Part shown: piece after piece, positions 21,546-34,320 of the stretch | How positions within the stretch are numbered: position 1 is the stretch's first letter | Layout: each line of letters opens with the position of its first letter | Notes under the pieces: model-generated | What the model saw: the letters and a program-made list of their open reading frames with translations, nothing else | Told to the model about the DNA's origin: nothing | The model's database searches: none | NCBI GenBank assembly: GCA_030068075.1 | Contig: CM057841.1 | Coordinates: 47,905,030 to 47,969,029 of the forward strand | DNA length: 64,000 nucleotides | Source: Paguma larvata | Taxonomy: Eukaryota; Chordata; Mammalia; Carnivora; Viverridae | Direction of reading: 5' to 3' | Program-made: the position numbers and the translations under genes

Positions 21546-22275
21546 TCCTAGCGCTGTTTACACGACAGTTCTCTGAAGAGAGAATACAAAAAGGGCAGCC
21601 ACAGATACACAGCTTGGCTGGGAATGGGAGCGTTGGAGAATAAAACAATGTATCATTTTTACTCATCAACTTGGCAAAAATATGAAAGATTACTAATATC
21701 CCTGTGTGAGGCTTGCGGGATCGCCTGCTCCTCTGTGCCTGAAGTGCGTTTATATTGGTAGAACCTGACTAAAGAGCAGCTTATCAATATGGATTAACGT
21801 ATAAACCGCCTGACCCTTCCACCCAGCGGTACCCCCGACATGGGATCTTAGAGAAGCACATTTGTTCAGGAAGAAGCATGGGAGAGGTGTAAGAGTGAAA
21901 GCCAGGAAACAATTGAAATTAACTCGAACCCTCTTTCTGATATCACAGCATTTCATCTACAGATGTGCGTGTTTCTAAAAGTCCAGAGGGAGGAGACAGC
22001 CAGGGGCATGGAGTCCTGGCTGCTGCTCCAGGCTGGCCCACCAGCCTTCCCGGGTGTCCTCCTCCCCTTGGTCGAGATCTGTTCCATCAGGCCCGGCCTG
22101 CGCCTGGCCCCACCGAGCTGTGCCCCGGCCCCCACAGGGCCTCAGGAACTAGAGGGGGCACACAGCAGCTCAGAGCCTTTCTGTTCGACATGGAAATCCA
22201 GGCCCTCTTTACTTGGGGGTTGAGGGTGGTCGATAGTTCACAGGAATAGCACTACGCTAAGCCATAGTACAAAGT

Positions 22276-22298
22276 AAAAAAAAAAAAAAAAAAAAAAA
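22276..22298 (+). repeat. Poly-A tract (23 A)
   Basis: An uninterrupted run of A followed by sequence that looks like an old retroelement tail. No gene body precedes it that would suggest a processed pseudogene. Confidence 0.9.
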
Positions 22299-22539
22299 GC
22301 AAATTGCAGAAAACATTGTGATTCCATTTATGTTACAAAACAAAAAGAAAGATAGCAAAAGATAGAGAAGAAGGCCAAACCAGTAGCTTCCTGCCTGTGG
22401 AGCGGAGTAGGATTGAAGGTTAGGGAGAGATGGGGGCATGCTCTGCTTTGCTTGAAATTTTTAGAATGAGAATATGTTTTATTTGTAGAACTTAAAACCT
22501 TTAAGAGGCTAAGGGTGGCACCATTTGAACAACAATATG

Positions 22540-23375
22540 TAAATAATGATAGCTTTGATTGGTAATCCACAGAATAAAATACGTATACATGGGCCCATAA
22601 TGATATGGATGGATGGATGGATTGGTGGATGGGAAGGGACCACTTTTCCTTATAGAAGAATTCCAGTTAATAAATGTAGAAGAAAAGAGGAAAACAGAAA
22701 ATCACCATTAGGCAGATTCCGCAGTAATAATTATTATAGATCGACCAATGGATGCCAAAATCATTAGGGGAACATTTGAGGAAAAAGCTGGGTATCTGTC
22801 GAGTCTCAAATACCTTCCCCAAGATATTCATTAATTACAAAAAGGAAAATGCTTACAATAGAGAAACCCAGCAGACACTACGACAGTCAGATGACAAGGT
22901 CAGTAACAAGACAGACAGACATCACGTACCCCTGGTATGATGCACTGAGAAGGCGCGTCACTTTGGTGTTGGCCTTCCAAAACTGTGTACCCTCCGCCTA
23001 ATCATGAGAAAACACGAGACTAACCCAGGTGGCAACACATCCTGCAAAGTAACCGACCAGGGCTCCAGTGATACCGAGTTCATGAAAGATAGGAAAGACT
23101 GCGGAACCGTCACGGACTGGCAGGGACTGAGGAGACAGGACAACTACAGGTAACACGTGGTCCCAGATTCTATCCTGCGACAAAGGGCCTAAGTGGAAAA
23201 ACCAGTGAAATTCACATTAGGTCTGTAGTTTTGCTAACAGTCTTGTGTGAGTGCTCCTGTCCTGTTTTGATAATGTATGATGTTAGGAGCAGCTGGGTGA
23301 AGGGTAAACAGAATTCTGTGCCATTTTTACAACTTTTCATAGTTTTAAAATTATTTCAGAATAAATATTCTGTTC
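22540..23375 (+). repeat. L1 remnant (3' UTR part), sense
   Basis: Contains blocks of an old mammalian L1 3' region: 'gacattaggtctgtagtttt'-like text at 23215-23235, 'agctgggtgaagggtaaac' and the end 'aaaattatttcagaataaat'. It includes a short (ATGG)n run at 22603-22630. No ORF survives. Confidence 0.65.
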
Positions 23376-23384
23376 AACTTTCTA

Positions 23385-23900
23385 TCTTTATGGATCTGCC
23401 CGTTGGGGACATTTCACAAATTGCAGGCTTTTATGAGTAGGTTCTTTCCGTCGGCCTGTTTCCAGTGTTCATTCATGCTGGAGCACACGTCAGTACTTCA
23501 TGCCCCTCTGTTGCTGAGTAATGGTCCACTGTATGGCTAACCACACTTATCCATTCATCAGTTGATAGACATTTGGATCGCTGTGAACATGACGTACGGT
23601 TTGGGCGTGGACATGAGCGTCCGTTTCTCTGGGGCATATATCTAGGAGTGGAGTTGCCGGGGCCTAGGGTGGTAACTGTGTTGAGCCCTTAAGGGATCGC
23701 CAGGCCGTTTTCCAAAGCACCTGCCCCATTTCCCATTCCCACCAGCAGCGTCCAAGGGTTTTCTCACGTGCTCACCACCAATGGTTATCTGTATTCTAGC
23801 CGTCCTGGTGGGTGTGAACTGGTACCTCCTCACAGTTTTGATTTACATTTCCCTGATGGCTGATGATGTTGACTGTCTCAGGGGTCACTTTTAACATCCA
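23385..23900 (-). repeat. L1 remnant (ORF2 end and 3' UTR), antisense
   Basis: 'tatccattcatcagttgata', 'tctaggagtggagttgccgg', 'cattcccaccagcagcgtcc' and 'atttccctgatggctgatga' are, reversed, the end of L1 ORF2. The reading frame is broken throughout. It faces the L1 remnant just upstream. Confidence 0.85.
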
Positions 23901-24189
23901 TTGCCTTCGGGCCAGCCGTCCCCTCTGAGATTTCCCGGATGTGTTCAGGGCTGGTGCCCTTCTCCTTTTGAGATCACTGTGCCTAAACACAAGCATGGGT
24001 GCTCTTACAGAAGCTTTGGGGAGTAGGTGGCATTGGGTCCTCAAGGCTCCCCAGCTATAGTCCTTTTCAAGAGCCGGAGTCAAGGAGTGGGGGCCTAGCG
24101 AGTCTGTGTCCTTATACCAGGCATCTTGCTCATTCAGAAAACCCCAGCAGTCCTTTAGCCTGACATTTTGTTCCTCTCACTGTCCCCAG

Positions 24190-24253
24190 GAGGCCCTGAT
24201 GGTTCTTGTGACTCCAGCTTCAGTAGCAGCATCACTGTCTTCACGCCAGCCAG
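24190..24253 (+). CDS. VAC14: VAC14 exon 10 (residues 367-388)
   Basis: A 64-base exon in the linker: the end of Gly367, then GPDGSCDSSFSSSITVFTPA and AG of Ser388. Ser-rich and probably disordered and phosphorylatable, joining the two helical parts. Acceptor TCCCCAG|G, donor CCAG|GTAAGT, perfect. The exon length is not a multiple of three, so skipping it would shift the frame. Confidence 0.94.
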
Positions 24254-26689
24254 GTAAGTGGTTCGTTCCAGCCAGAGGTGTTTGTAGAAAGCAAACGGCC
24301 TGGATCTGTCCTGGGTGCAGCAAATTGCGGTGAAGACCTGAGGCAAACTCTACTTAGGGGGCTCAGGGGGTGCCTGATGAAGGGATGTGAAGAACACTGA
24401 GCAAACCCAACCCACCCAGTTCTGACGGACAGGTAGCCTTGTCCCCAAGGACAAAGATGAGAAGCTGTTGGAGGTCAGTAAATACAGGTTGTATGCATGG
24501 TGGCTCCAAGGGGACGTGCAAACACCTTTGCCCAGAACCTTTTGCCTGTCCGAATAAGGTGGGGCTGACAAGACTGACAAGGAGAAGGCTGTCCCAGAGT
24601 CCAAGAGTGCATAGACTGTGGGCCGCAGGGGCTCTCCTCTCCCAGGTGCGGGCCAGCTGTCATACCGCAGCCCTCCACGTGGGGGCAGTGCAGGCCAAGC
24701 AGCGGGATCAGTCCCTTCCTTGCAGTTCCCCATACACTGTACGCTGGTGATGATTCTGCGGGAGAGGGAATGATCACCGTTCTGTCCCTGTCCACGTCCC
24801 CTGGACTTGTCCCGCGTCACTTCGTCTTCGGGTGGAACTGGCACCTGTGGGGCTGCAATGGATGGCGTCCTCCTGTAAGGGGTTTCTTCCCTCTTCTCTC
24901 GACCCTGAACCTGGGCCGTGGGGAACCCTTCACTCATGACGAGATAATATGCGCTCAACCCCCAGGAGGCTCTCTTCTCCCCGGACGTTTAGAATCTTTC
25001 CTCCTTTTGTACCATTTTTTCGTTTATTCTTATTTCTAATGACCCTGTGGGGATTTTCATGAGCACTGATTCTAAACGTGGACTGCTTCTGGGGCCTCTT
25101 CTAATCATTTGAACAAGGCAGTAAACAAACATTCATTCATTCGTCCTATTAGTCGTCACATACTCCAGAGTGCCTGCCAGGGTTTAGCCCTCCAGGTTCC
25201 AAGGTAAAGATGTGACCCCGAGTGTGGTCCCCAACCCCGCGGTTCTCTAGCGGGGAAATGGAAGCCGGGCAGTGATTTCTGGGACGGGACTCAGAGGGTG
25301 CTGGGGACGCGCCATGGTTTCCGAGCTGCAGCTTGCTGGAATGGTGGCCGACGAGGGTGATCGCTAGGTGGGCGCCTCCTAGGCCCAGCTGTGCCAGACA
25401 CTTTGTGCCACGTCATTGGATTTTCCTGACATTTAAATCCCATGGGGTCATTAGTGGTATTAATTCCATTTTAGGGCTGAGGAGGACAGGAGACCTGGGG
25501 GCTGCTGCGTAGGGAAGGAATTTAGGAGGGGGCAGGCGAGCACAGACCAGCTCAGGGGTCACGGCTTCTGCCCCATGAGATGGGATGGAGGCTCAGCCTG
25601 AAGAGGTGGCGGAACATGGAGAAAGCTGGAGAGATTTTTTTTGTTTTTTATCTGTTGTGAAGGATGAATTGACCGGATTTGCTGATGCGTGTGATGGAAT
25701 GAGAGGAGAGACTTGAGGGAAAGAATAACTTCTAGATTTGGGGCTTGAGCCAACTCAGGACATGCTGGCATTTCCCGCGCTGGGGTGGAAGGAGGCACAG
25801 GTGTGTGAGTGGGCCAGTCCTGGGCCGCATGCCCCGTGGCGGCGAGCACCCCCGGGGCGGTTAGGGAGGCAGGTTTTGCTCCTGAGTTCCGGAGCTGGGG
25901 GAGAGGTCCGGAGGGAGGTGCAGGGAGGCGCGCCCTGCAGAGGGGCTGGCCCTCTGAAGGCCGTGGGAGCCTGCCTGTAAGTGGCAGTGTCTGGTGCAGA
26001 CCTGTGACTAGGAAGGCCCTCCGGCAGCCCCAGGGAGGACGAGGGAGAGAGGGGCCAAAGCGGCAGCAAGGAAGCCTGTCATAGACTTGTCACTGTCATC
26101 TAGGCCACAGGGTGTTGCCCTGTGCCACGGGAGTGGCAGTGGACGGTGGGAGGAGGTCTAGGAGGAGGCAGAGATCACACATCACTGACCGGCCCCGCGG
26201 GCGGGCGGGACTCTTCCGGCCTGGCCTCGCTTCGGAGGCAGGGATGCCATTTGCCGGCCGGGTCTCAAGGCTGGGAACTGCCTAATCGGAACCAGGTTTT
26301 GTTTTATACCTATATTCAGGAGCCCATGCCAGATCCTACCCTTTACAAATTAAAAAGCCAAGAGCAAATCGTCTCATGCTTTCTTTCTCCCACGAATGGT
26401 TATTTCCTTGTGGCAGCTGCCGGTCTGAGTCGGTGACTATGCCAGAGAGGGGGCGGCCTTCAGAGTCATGAAACCTGAGCCAGGGTGCCTGGACCCGGGG
26501 CCCCCCCACTCATTGGAGATGGCAGCTGAGGACAGGGGGGTCGGGGCAGGCTTCCTCCAGCGGGGGCTGCCAGCGGGGGACTGCACTCAGCAGGAAGGCA
26601 TCCTCCAGGATCACCAAGCAACACAACCCACCCCGTGACTGTCCAGACACACTGCCTGCCCTCCGCGTAGTGGAGTCTGACCGCCGGGC

Positions 26690-26985
26690 ACACATCCTGC
26701 TCTGTGGCCCTGGGCAAGCAGCCTCACCACTCCCTGCCTCGGTTTCCTCTTCTGTAAACTGGGCGCGATGATGGTGCCTACCTCCTAGGGGTGTGGAGCT
26801 TATATGAGTTGAATATGTAAAGAGAACAGAATGGTGCCCGGCTCAGAGAAAGCACCTGACGCATTTTAGCTACAATGATTACTACAAGAACCTCATTATC
26901 ATCCCCACTTTACAAATGAGGGAATAGGCCCAGAGAGGTTAACTTCTTGCCCAAAGTCGCTAAGCCAGGTTGGAATTAGTGGCCA
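26690..26985 (+). repeat. MIR pair in head-to-head arrangement
   Basis: 26690-26880 is a sense MIR ('ggtttcctcttctgtaaact', 'atggtgcccggctcagagaa'). 26885-26985 reads as a reversed core ('catccccactttacaaatga', 'ggttaacttcttgcccaaag'). Confidence 0.7.
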
Positions 26986-27349
26986 GGTTGGAATCCAAGC
27001 TAGGCCTGTCTGACCCCTAACCCCGCTGGCATGACCTTTATTGGTTGCGCTGGGAGAGTCCCAGAAGCTCACCTGACAGGGGAGCCCCGGACCGGTGTTA
27101 CCGAGTGCACAGGCTTCCGCTCTGATGCCTGGGGCCTCGCCAAGGACTGTAGTGTCATCGGTGACATAAATCCAGACAGAAAGACCTGGAATTTGGTGCT
27201 TCCCAACTTTTAGCATCTGCAGATGGAAAACAGTTGTAAAGATACTTTATAAAAAATGATGTTGAATTCAGAGACAATGTTTTTATTTACCGTCATTCTA
27301 ATTTGGTTAGAGACGTAACATATGAGGACCATAAAAAGTTAGACATTAT

Positions 27350-27532
27350 AGAGATGCCTCGGTGGCTCAGTCAGTTAAGCATCTGACTCTTGATTTCCGC
27401 TCAGGCTCAGGGTTTGTGGGCTTGAGCCCCGTGTCGGGCTCTGTGCTGACAACGTGGAGCTTGCTTAGAACTCTCTCTCCCTCTCTCTTTCTGCCTCCCC
27501 CAAAGTAAAAATAAACATTAAAAAAAAAAACT
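27350..27532 (+). mobile_element. CAN-SINE, sense
   Basis: 'gcctcggtggctcagtcagt' head, CT-rich body and 'aaaaataaacattaaaaaaa' tail. The flanks 'ttagacattatagag' and 'ttagaccttacagaa' are a degenerate duplication. Confidence 0.9.
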
Positions 27533-27615
27533 TAGACCTTACAGAAATGAAGCACTGGAATTTATCATTATTTATTGGTAGCATCAGAAGTATTATTTAA
27601 TAAATCGCTATTTTA

Positions 27616-27832
27616 TTTTTTTGTTAAATTTTTTTTAATGTTTATTTATTTTTGAGAGACAGAGCACAAGCATGGGAGGGGCAGAGAGAGGGAGACACAG
27701 AATCTGAAGCAGGCTCCAGGCTTTGAGCTGTCAGCACAGAGCCTGACGCGGGGCTCGAACCCACAGAACCGCAAGATCCTGACCCGGGCTGAAGCTGGAC
27801 ACTCAACTGGCTGAGCTACCCAGGTGCCCCAT
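27616..27832 (-). mobile_element. CAN-SINE, antisense, with clear TSD
   Basis: Complete reverse copy ending 'aggtgcccc'. The duplication taaatcgctatttta is exact at 27601-27615 and 27833-27847. Confidence 0.94.
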
Positions 27833-29734
27833 TAAATCGCTATTTTAATAGCTACAGTAGTGCCCCGCATTTGGAAAATATCACACGTATATGTGTAAGA
27901 CGTTAGTTATGAGATGCTTTATGAAAATGCTCCGTGGAAACAGAGCTTTGCAGACGCCTCGAAATAACTCAGAAGCCCCCAGGAGCGACTAGTCTAGACT
28001 TTTTGGACCCGACGCAGAAATGTATTTTAAACTGGGAGCGATCTCCCTTCTGCTCTCCGGGTAAGGTAACCCAGGGCAGAGGATGCTCCATCACGGACTC
28101 CGGGCCAGCAGCTCAGGAGCCGAGCACACTGTGCAGCCTGCCCTCTCTGGGAAGGGCCCAGGTTCCCACAGAGCTCTGGCTCCCCACGGGGCACGTGCGG
28201 TGCCCGCCGGGCACCCAGCAGCCAGCCCCACCCAGCGGAGCAGCTCAGTGCTGCCGCCTCCACAGCGAGGGGGTCTTTCCCGGGCACTAAGATCAGTCTC
28301 CCTGGTGCCCTGGGGTGCCCCTGCTTCCCCTGAGCCTCACCTCCAGCCAGCCGGGGGAAGCGAGACGCAGGCAGGGTCTCCAGCTAAGGGAGTAAGTTTG
28401 CATGCATGGCCGCGTGGCCTTGGGCGGGCTCCGTACTCTCTCCCCTGTGCACTGCAGGACTGAGTTACTTGAACCACGAGGTCCCTTTCAGCTATGGTGT
28501 TCTTGGTCGGTTGAAGCTGACTCCTGCCTCACCAGCAACCTGAAGGTGCCCGTGTCTGGGGAGGTTTGCCGTAGCCAACGTTCGCTGCCGGCAAAGTCGG
28601 AGAGTGTTAAGTGCGCAGAACGCTGCCAGTTCTTGGGCATCGGCTCCACAAAATCCTTCATTTTTCGGCCTTGACACTGCCACCTGGGGGAGATGCCACC
28701 ATGGGCCGGCCCTTGATTTGTCCCTCAGGATAGACATTGAGCTGGCCGGAAGCATCTTGGGACTACAGTGCATCAAGGAGCCCAGCTGGCCCAGGGACCG
28801 TCTAGCATCTTGGAGCCCTATTTGGGCCACTTGGATTTGGAGCGCCCCCCCACACAGATCGGCCCCAGGCTCTCCCAGTCTCCTCTCTCGCCCCACATAG
28901 AGACTTCGCCTGTCATGCCAGTAGGAAACTATATTGCACGGTATATGCGACCCCTCTCCCTACCTCCAGTACACAGGGCTGTCAAGGTCTGACCTGGCCA
29001 GTCCACAGAGGGGCTGCCATTCTGCTGCCCCTGCCAGGGGACAGAAATGGACTGTCCTGAGCCTGGCCCATTAGGAGGCAGTGCCGTGTGGTGGGTGAGG
29101 CTACTCTAGGCTCGGACTGCTCACATTCAAATTGCTCGCTCCACCCTGTCCTGATGGGGTAAGCTCTGGGCCTGCTTTGCAGGGTGGAGTTGGGGGAGCT
29201 GGGCTCGGCACTGCCTTCCTCCCACCGGCCGCTTAGGACACAGCCCTCGCTGGCCAGTACCCTCCTGGCTGCCCCCAGGGGAGTGAAAACAAGGCCTCGC
29301 TCCCAGGGGGGCCGTTTCAGCTAAGAACGTGGTGGTGGCCTGCCAGGCACAGAGTCCTGGCTCCATGTGGGAGCTGGAATGTCCTGCAGCTCCTACTGGG
29401 AAAAGGGACCCACTGTGGACCGGGGGCTCACCAGGTCAAGACAGAAGAGGCAGAGATGGGGCAGCCTCCATTCATTCCTCACACAGCCTCCTGAGCTCCT
29501 ACTCTGTTACGGCCTTGGGGTGCAGGCAGCCTTCTGGAGCTTCTCCAGCTGGAGACCAGCTATAATAGCATGCTGGAAGGAGCCAGGTAGAAAGCCAGCA
29601 GGATGGAGAAAAGACGGACTTAGCGATAAGGCAGTAAGTCCTGGTCATCAGCAGAAGGAGAGGGAATGTCTAGGAAGTTGTCAGAGAAGAAAATGCTCGG
29701 GAAGCCTGGGATAGACTGCCAGCCTGACACCGTA

Positions 29735-30046
29735 GCGCCGTGCTGTCCGCGACAATAGCCAGAGTCCCGGGGCTGCTGGGCACGCGCAGTGTGGCTGGTC
29801 TGCACGGAGGTGTGCCGTCAGGGTGAAATGCATGCTGGGTTTCAAAGACTTAGGACACCGAAAAGAATATGAAGTATCCTATGAGTGGTGTGTATCTTGT
29901 TTTTTATATTGGTTTTATGTTGAAATGATACTGTTCGGGTATGTTAGATTTGTTAAAACTTCTCCTGGCTCTTTTTACTTTTGAGGATAAGACTCAAAAA
30001 TGTAAAATTCCATTTATGGTTTACATTATATTTCTATCAGACAGTG
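29735..30046 (+). mobile_element. hAT-type DNA transposon relic, near full length
   Basis: The ends 'gccgtgctgtcc' and 'tatttctatcagacagtg' form degenerate inverted repeats of the CAGCGCTGTCC type. The interior 'cagtgtggctggtctgcacg' and 'ttatgttgaaatgatactgt' fit an ancient mammalian non-autonomous element. Non-coding. Confidence 0.6.
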
Positions 30047-31472
30047 AGAGAAATTGATGCAGAGATCGATTGGAAGCTTGTGTTTGCCACCCTGAGCTAG
30101 TCTCTCTGTGCCTTAGTTTCCCTGTCTGTCTTGGGCCAGCAAGGAACTTACGTGTTTAGGGGTTCTCAGAAGACCCCAGAACTTCCAGCCACATGACTCC
30201 TGTGGGAATCTCAGTGACAGCCCCACCCAGAGGCTCAGGACTGCCGGGCTCCGTCACTCACACGCCCAGCCCCTCTGGCGACCCGAGGATAGAAGTGCCC
30301 ACTCTCGCCGCTAAATGAGCACCGTGGGGAATCACCAAACCATATTAAACGGCAGTTCCGTTTAGCAGTTACAGAACTGAGAATGGGTCCCTCTAGGAAT
30401 TCACATCAAATGAGCTTCAGAGAGGCTGCGGGCGAATTAGGAAAGCACCGGCATCGAGCTCCTGCGGCCCGTGAATAATCGAGCAGCCTGGAAATACCAC
30501 GCAAGACGGTTTTGTACAGACAGGCAACCGAACTGCCTGGCCTGGGTCCTCAGGAAAGGCAGCCCGTGGTCTGCACCTGTCATGACACCTTCGGCCAGAT
30601 ATAGCGTGGCATGTGACAGGAAGGGAACCCCTCCCGGGCATCCTAAGGTTCTCTGCCCACGCTGTCCCCACCCCTGAAAACTCCACTTTACATGGGAACC
30701 TTGCTTTGAGCAGAGGGCTGTGTCACTGTCCCAGCGGCGCCCAACCTTCTCAGGGCTGCTCGGCGCAACTTTTCTCTGCCTGGAGGCCACCCACGCCCTG
30801 GGCCAGGGAACCTGTGCTCCGTGGGAGCCAAGCGCAGTCCCAACAAGCTCTGGTTCTCAGAGGCAGAGGCTGTGTCGCCTCTTCCGTGACTCAGACAAGA
30901 ATGTTACACCTTCACAGGCAACTCTTAAGGCTTCTCAACCAAACCAAACCCCGTGCTAAGTGCCCCAGAGTATGACAGGGTCTAAAGCCACGACCCCTGT
31001 CCTTGTTGGAGAAATAGTCTTCGTTTGCCTGGTGAAAAATCTGTCAGCTCTTAAAGGGCGTTTTCAGGGTTTTCCCCTGGACTCATTGGATCCAAGGGTT
31101 TTGTTTTTATCAGCAAAGGGTCTAGAGGATGGCTTTTCATCCCTGAGGTCTGCCGGGGCCCAGCTCGGTGACAGCAAAGAGGTTTTCTCCTGTGCAACCC
31201 AGGCCAGTGCTGGGGAGGTGGGTGGGCACCCAGCAGACTGACCCTCTTCCCCCAGCTCCTGCCTTGGAGAGGGAGGCGCGAGGCCACGGGGGTGAATCTA
31301 GCCTCCATCAGCCACACGGAGGGTGTGTGCCGCCCACCCGCCCCTGGCCGCCGCACCCCGGAGAGTGTGGCCGGTGTGTGCTTCTGACTGTGAAGCCAGA
31401 GCGGCGCTGCAGCTCGCCGGGAGGGGCTACGGCAGGCTTAAGCTCGGCTTTCCTCCCCGGTCTCGCCCACAG

Positions 31473-31617
31473 CACTGACAGGGCCCCAGTCACCCTCCAC
31501 CTCGACGGGATCGTGCAGGTCCTGAACTGCCACCTCAGCGACATGGCCATCGGGATGATGACCAGGATCGCGGTCCTGAAATGGCTCTACCACCTCTATA
31601 TCAAGACTCCCCGGAAG
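31473..31617 (+). CDS. VAC14: VAC14 exon 11 (residues 388-436)
   Basis: Completes Ser388 and reads [17 protein letters not shown] through [17 protein letters not shown]. This begins the second helical block after the linker. Trp425 corresponds to human Trp424, which is altered in VAC14-related childhood striatonigral degeneration; it is intact here. Acceptor CGCCCACAG|C, donor CGGAAG|GTGAGT. Confidence 0.97.
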
Positions 31618-31871
31618 GTGAGTCCCTGGGCCCGTCAGCCTGATCGGCCTTTCCAAGCTGGGGGCCGCTTCTGGGTCCATCTCCATTTTCTGGCCCCCAC
31701 CCATGCCTGGTAGGGTTCTGGTCACTGCAGTTCTAGAAAACCCCTGGCAAGCAGAGGAGTGAAAGAAGCTTGCGGAGCCCCGGGGGTGCGGGGGACCCTG
31801 TGCGCGCCGAGCCCGCCGGCGGGGCCGGGCCGGGGGAGGCTCACGGGTGTCCTGGCTTCTCTGCTCTCCAG
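31618..31871 (+). other. VAC14 intron 11
   Basis: 254 bases, very GC-rich toward the middle (31790-31840), with perfect donor and a CTCTCCAG acceptor. Confidence 0.9.
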
Positions 31872-31937
31872 ATGCTCCGGCACACAGACAGCCTCTTCCC
31901 CATCCTGCTTCAGACGTTATCGGATGAATCCGACGAG
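31872..31937 (+). CDS. VAC14: VAC14 exon 12 (residues 437-458)
   Basis: 22 codons, MLRHTDSLFPILLQTLSDES then DE. A single helix and the acidic turn that follows it. Phase 0/0. Residue 438 is Leu where I recall Phe in human. Donor GACGAG|GTAGGT. The next exon is 18 kb away. Confidence 0.96.
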
Positions 31938-34104
31938 GTAGGTCCCCCGTACCCCGTTCCTTCTGTGCCTGGCTGCCCAGGCCTCCCCTTTCGAGTGACG
32001 GATGGGACCTGGTAGCTGGGAGGTGCTTGTTTTGGTGTTCTCTTACATCGGCACCGGAAAAGTTGCTCTCTTCCTACCTGGTAAGGTGCATCACTCACAG
32101 GGAAAGCTGTGTTTCATGCTCTTGGCTTTGGAACAAGGACATCCTCTGCCGGCCCTTCTGAGGAACACTGGGTCAGTGTATCAGCGGGGACACCGGCCTC
32201 AGGGGGAAACTGGCTCGTCTGTAGAAGGCGGGCGTCTGGTGGTGGGCAGCTCGGCTGGGTTGGGCGCCCGAAGGCAAGGTCTGGCACCACCCAGCCGCCT
32301 GACGATGAGCAAGTCGCTTGTCTGGTTCCTTCTCTGTTCGGTGGGGCAGTAACTCAAAATGCTGAGTGCTGGGCCGGGCAATGCTGGCCGCTCTGTGAGC
32401 TCTTGTCGTGTTCTGTTCATTTCAGCCAGACTCCATTCTGGCCTGAAGTTGGCCCTCTAAGCTTCGCTTTGTTAGGGTCACCAAGAGCAGAAGGGAGAGG
32501 CTAGCCCCGAGAAAAGTAAAGAGAGCTGGACCCTCCGTCTCTCAGCCCTCTGGGGGCGGCCCCTGTCCCCACCCCATTCTCGGCAGCATTCCATCCTTTG
32601 CTGTTAGGCTAAGGTAGTGCTTTTTTCAAGACTCCTCTACTTCGCAGCCTAGGGGCAGGTTTGCTGGTGGGTGCTGCCGCTGGCCAGGGTAGCATCCCTT
32701 CCCTTCACCCATACCGGCTCCAGGCTGCCTGTCGGATGCTGGCAGGCTGTACCTCGACTGGTCCCTCTCCTTCCCTCTTCTGGGCTGTGGGCAGCTGTGG
32801 GCCCCAGGCAGAGCTGTGTGCCCCGTGAGGCAGTGGGCACATGAATCCACAGACCTGCCCAATGGGAATACAGGAGTGGACAAGAGCCAGCGGCCGGGGG
32901 AGGAAGGAGAGCGATGTCGCTTACAGCTTCCCATGCGCGAGGCGCCCGAGGCTGGTACCAGGCCGTGTGGGGCCCAGGGTAGTCTTCCTGCAGCCCGAAT
33001 TTGCTTTCTTGAACCTGAGCTGAAAAGAGATCAGACGGGCAGGTGTCCGCCTCTGCATCCTCTGTGGTACTCTGCATTTCCAGAAACATCCAAAACAGAT
33101 GGTCTCGGAATCTGCCCTCGACCCCTCCTGCTTGCCCTGGTCACACACACACGCACACACGTGCCCTCTCTTTCCCTTTCCCTCAGCACCCACTGCGGCG
33201 TGGGGCCCAGGAGGACGTGGCCCGGTTCTGCCTGAGCTGGGGGTGACTCAGGGCACGGGCACAGCCCTCGTTTCAATACACAAAGAAAGAGGAGAACTTC
33301 GCTGATTGGTTCCTTCCCTAGGACTTCGCTGGAAGCAGCTGAGTCTTCAATCCTTTAAATTGACTTGTTTAATCCCATCCAGCTCTCTTTGCTTGTGATG
33401 GGTTTTTGTGTGCGTCTGCGTTTACAGGGAGCAGGAGGAGATGCAGTCCATTAAACAGCTCTGTTCAGGTTGCGGCTGTGGAAACTCGATTTGCTGAAGT
33501 GCCAAATGTTGTCAGGAGCTCTGGGGCACATCTCGTGGGCCTCTGCTGGGAGAGGATCGCAGCTGCTCTTGGGGACAGTTGTGGGGCTGGAGGGGGGCTA
33601 TTGTCGTCACGGGAGCGGAGAGTCCCTGCCTTCCCCTCTCGAGGGGCGGGAGTCGGGGACCAAGATAATCAGTGGCGGGTCCTGATTCTGCCCCATCCTG
33701 GTTCTTCACCAGATCACATTCCTAAGTGTCCCCTGTGCAGTCTCTTTGGCAACCTTGAGGGCATACTGTGTCCTTGGCAATGGAAATAGAGCCACAGACA
33801 ACACAAAGTCCCCCTTCTCCTGGAGCTTCCTTTCTAAGATATCTAGAAATCGCTCTGTGGTAGGTTTTCCCAGTATTTCCAAACACAGCCCTGACCTCGA
33901 GTCGGAGCTCCCTGGGGTTTCAGACCCTGAAAGCCCATTCAGTCAAATCAGACCACAGCCAGACCTGGTGGGGCGAGGCGCCTTCCTATTGAAGGCTTCA
34001 CAGAGCCTCCTTCACTAATCGAATTTAGCCACATTACATCCAGCCAAGGGGCCTCAAGGCACAGGTTCGCCCCTTGTCTTGGGTGATTGGTAATAACAGC
34101 TTGT

Positions 34105-34320
34105 ATGAAGTCATCGCTGTGCCTGGAATTGTGCTAGAGCCTTGAATTGTAGTATCTGGCAAACCCTCGACAATTCTGTGGGGAAGTACCGGTATTATTT
34201 CCATTTTGCAGTTGAGAAAACTCAGACTGAAGGAGGTAAAATCCCTCACATGCAGCTAGGAAGTGATGAGACCAAACCTACAACCAGATCTGTTTGACTC
34301 CAAAGCCCATTCTCTTGGTT
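34105..34320 (-). repeat. MIR, antisense
   Basis: 'ttatttccattttgcagttg', 'tgcagctaggaagtgatgag' and 'gtttgactccaaagcccatt' are a reversed MIR-like core. Confidence 0.7.

Larger units (their letters stand above)
17941..24189 (+). other. VAC14 intron 9 (6.2 kb)
   Basis: Holds MIR copies, one sense tRNA-Gly gene, a broken tRNA-Gly copy, an L1 tail, a poly-A tract and two facing L1 remnants, all listed separately. Stretches 18220-18950, 19780-20470, 20700-21380 and 21560-22270 show nothing I can name beyond faint old-repeat character. Confidence 0.88.
24254..31472 (+). other. VAC14 intron 10 (7.2 kb)
   Basis: Carries MIRs, two CAN-SINEs and a hAT relic, listed separately. GC-rich stretches at 25500-26680, 27900-29700 and 30100-31470 show no exon-like frame with good splice borders, and I recognise no second gene. 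Confidence 0.88.

Noticed and set aside
22257..22480. Processed pseudogene ending in the 23-A tract
   Set aside because: No spliced-gene-like coding sequence precedes the poly-A; the surroundings look like old retroelement tail.
31168..31713. 181-codon + strand frame that looks like one gene
   Set aside because: Only 31473-31617 of it is coding (VAC14 exon 11), bounded by a CAG acceptor and GTGAGT donor. The rest is intron read-through.
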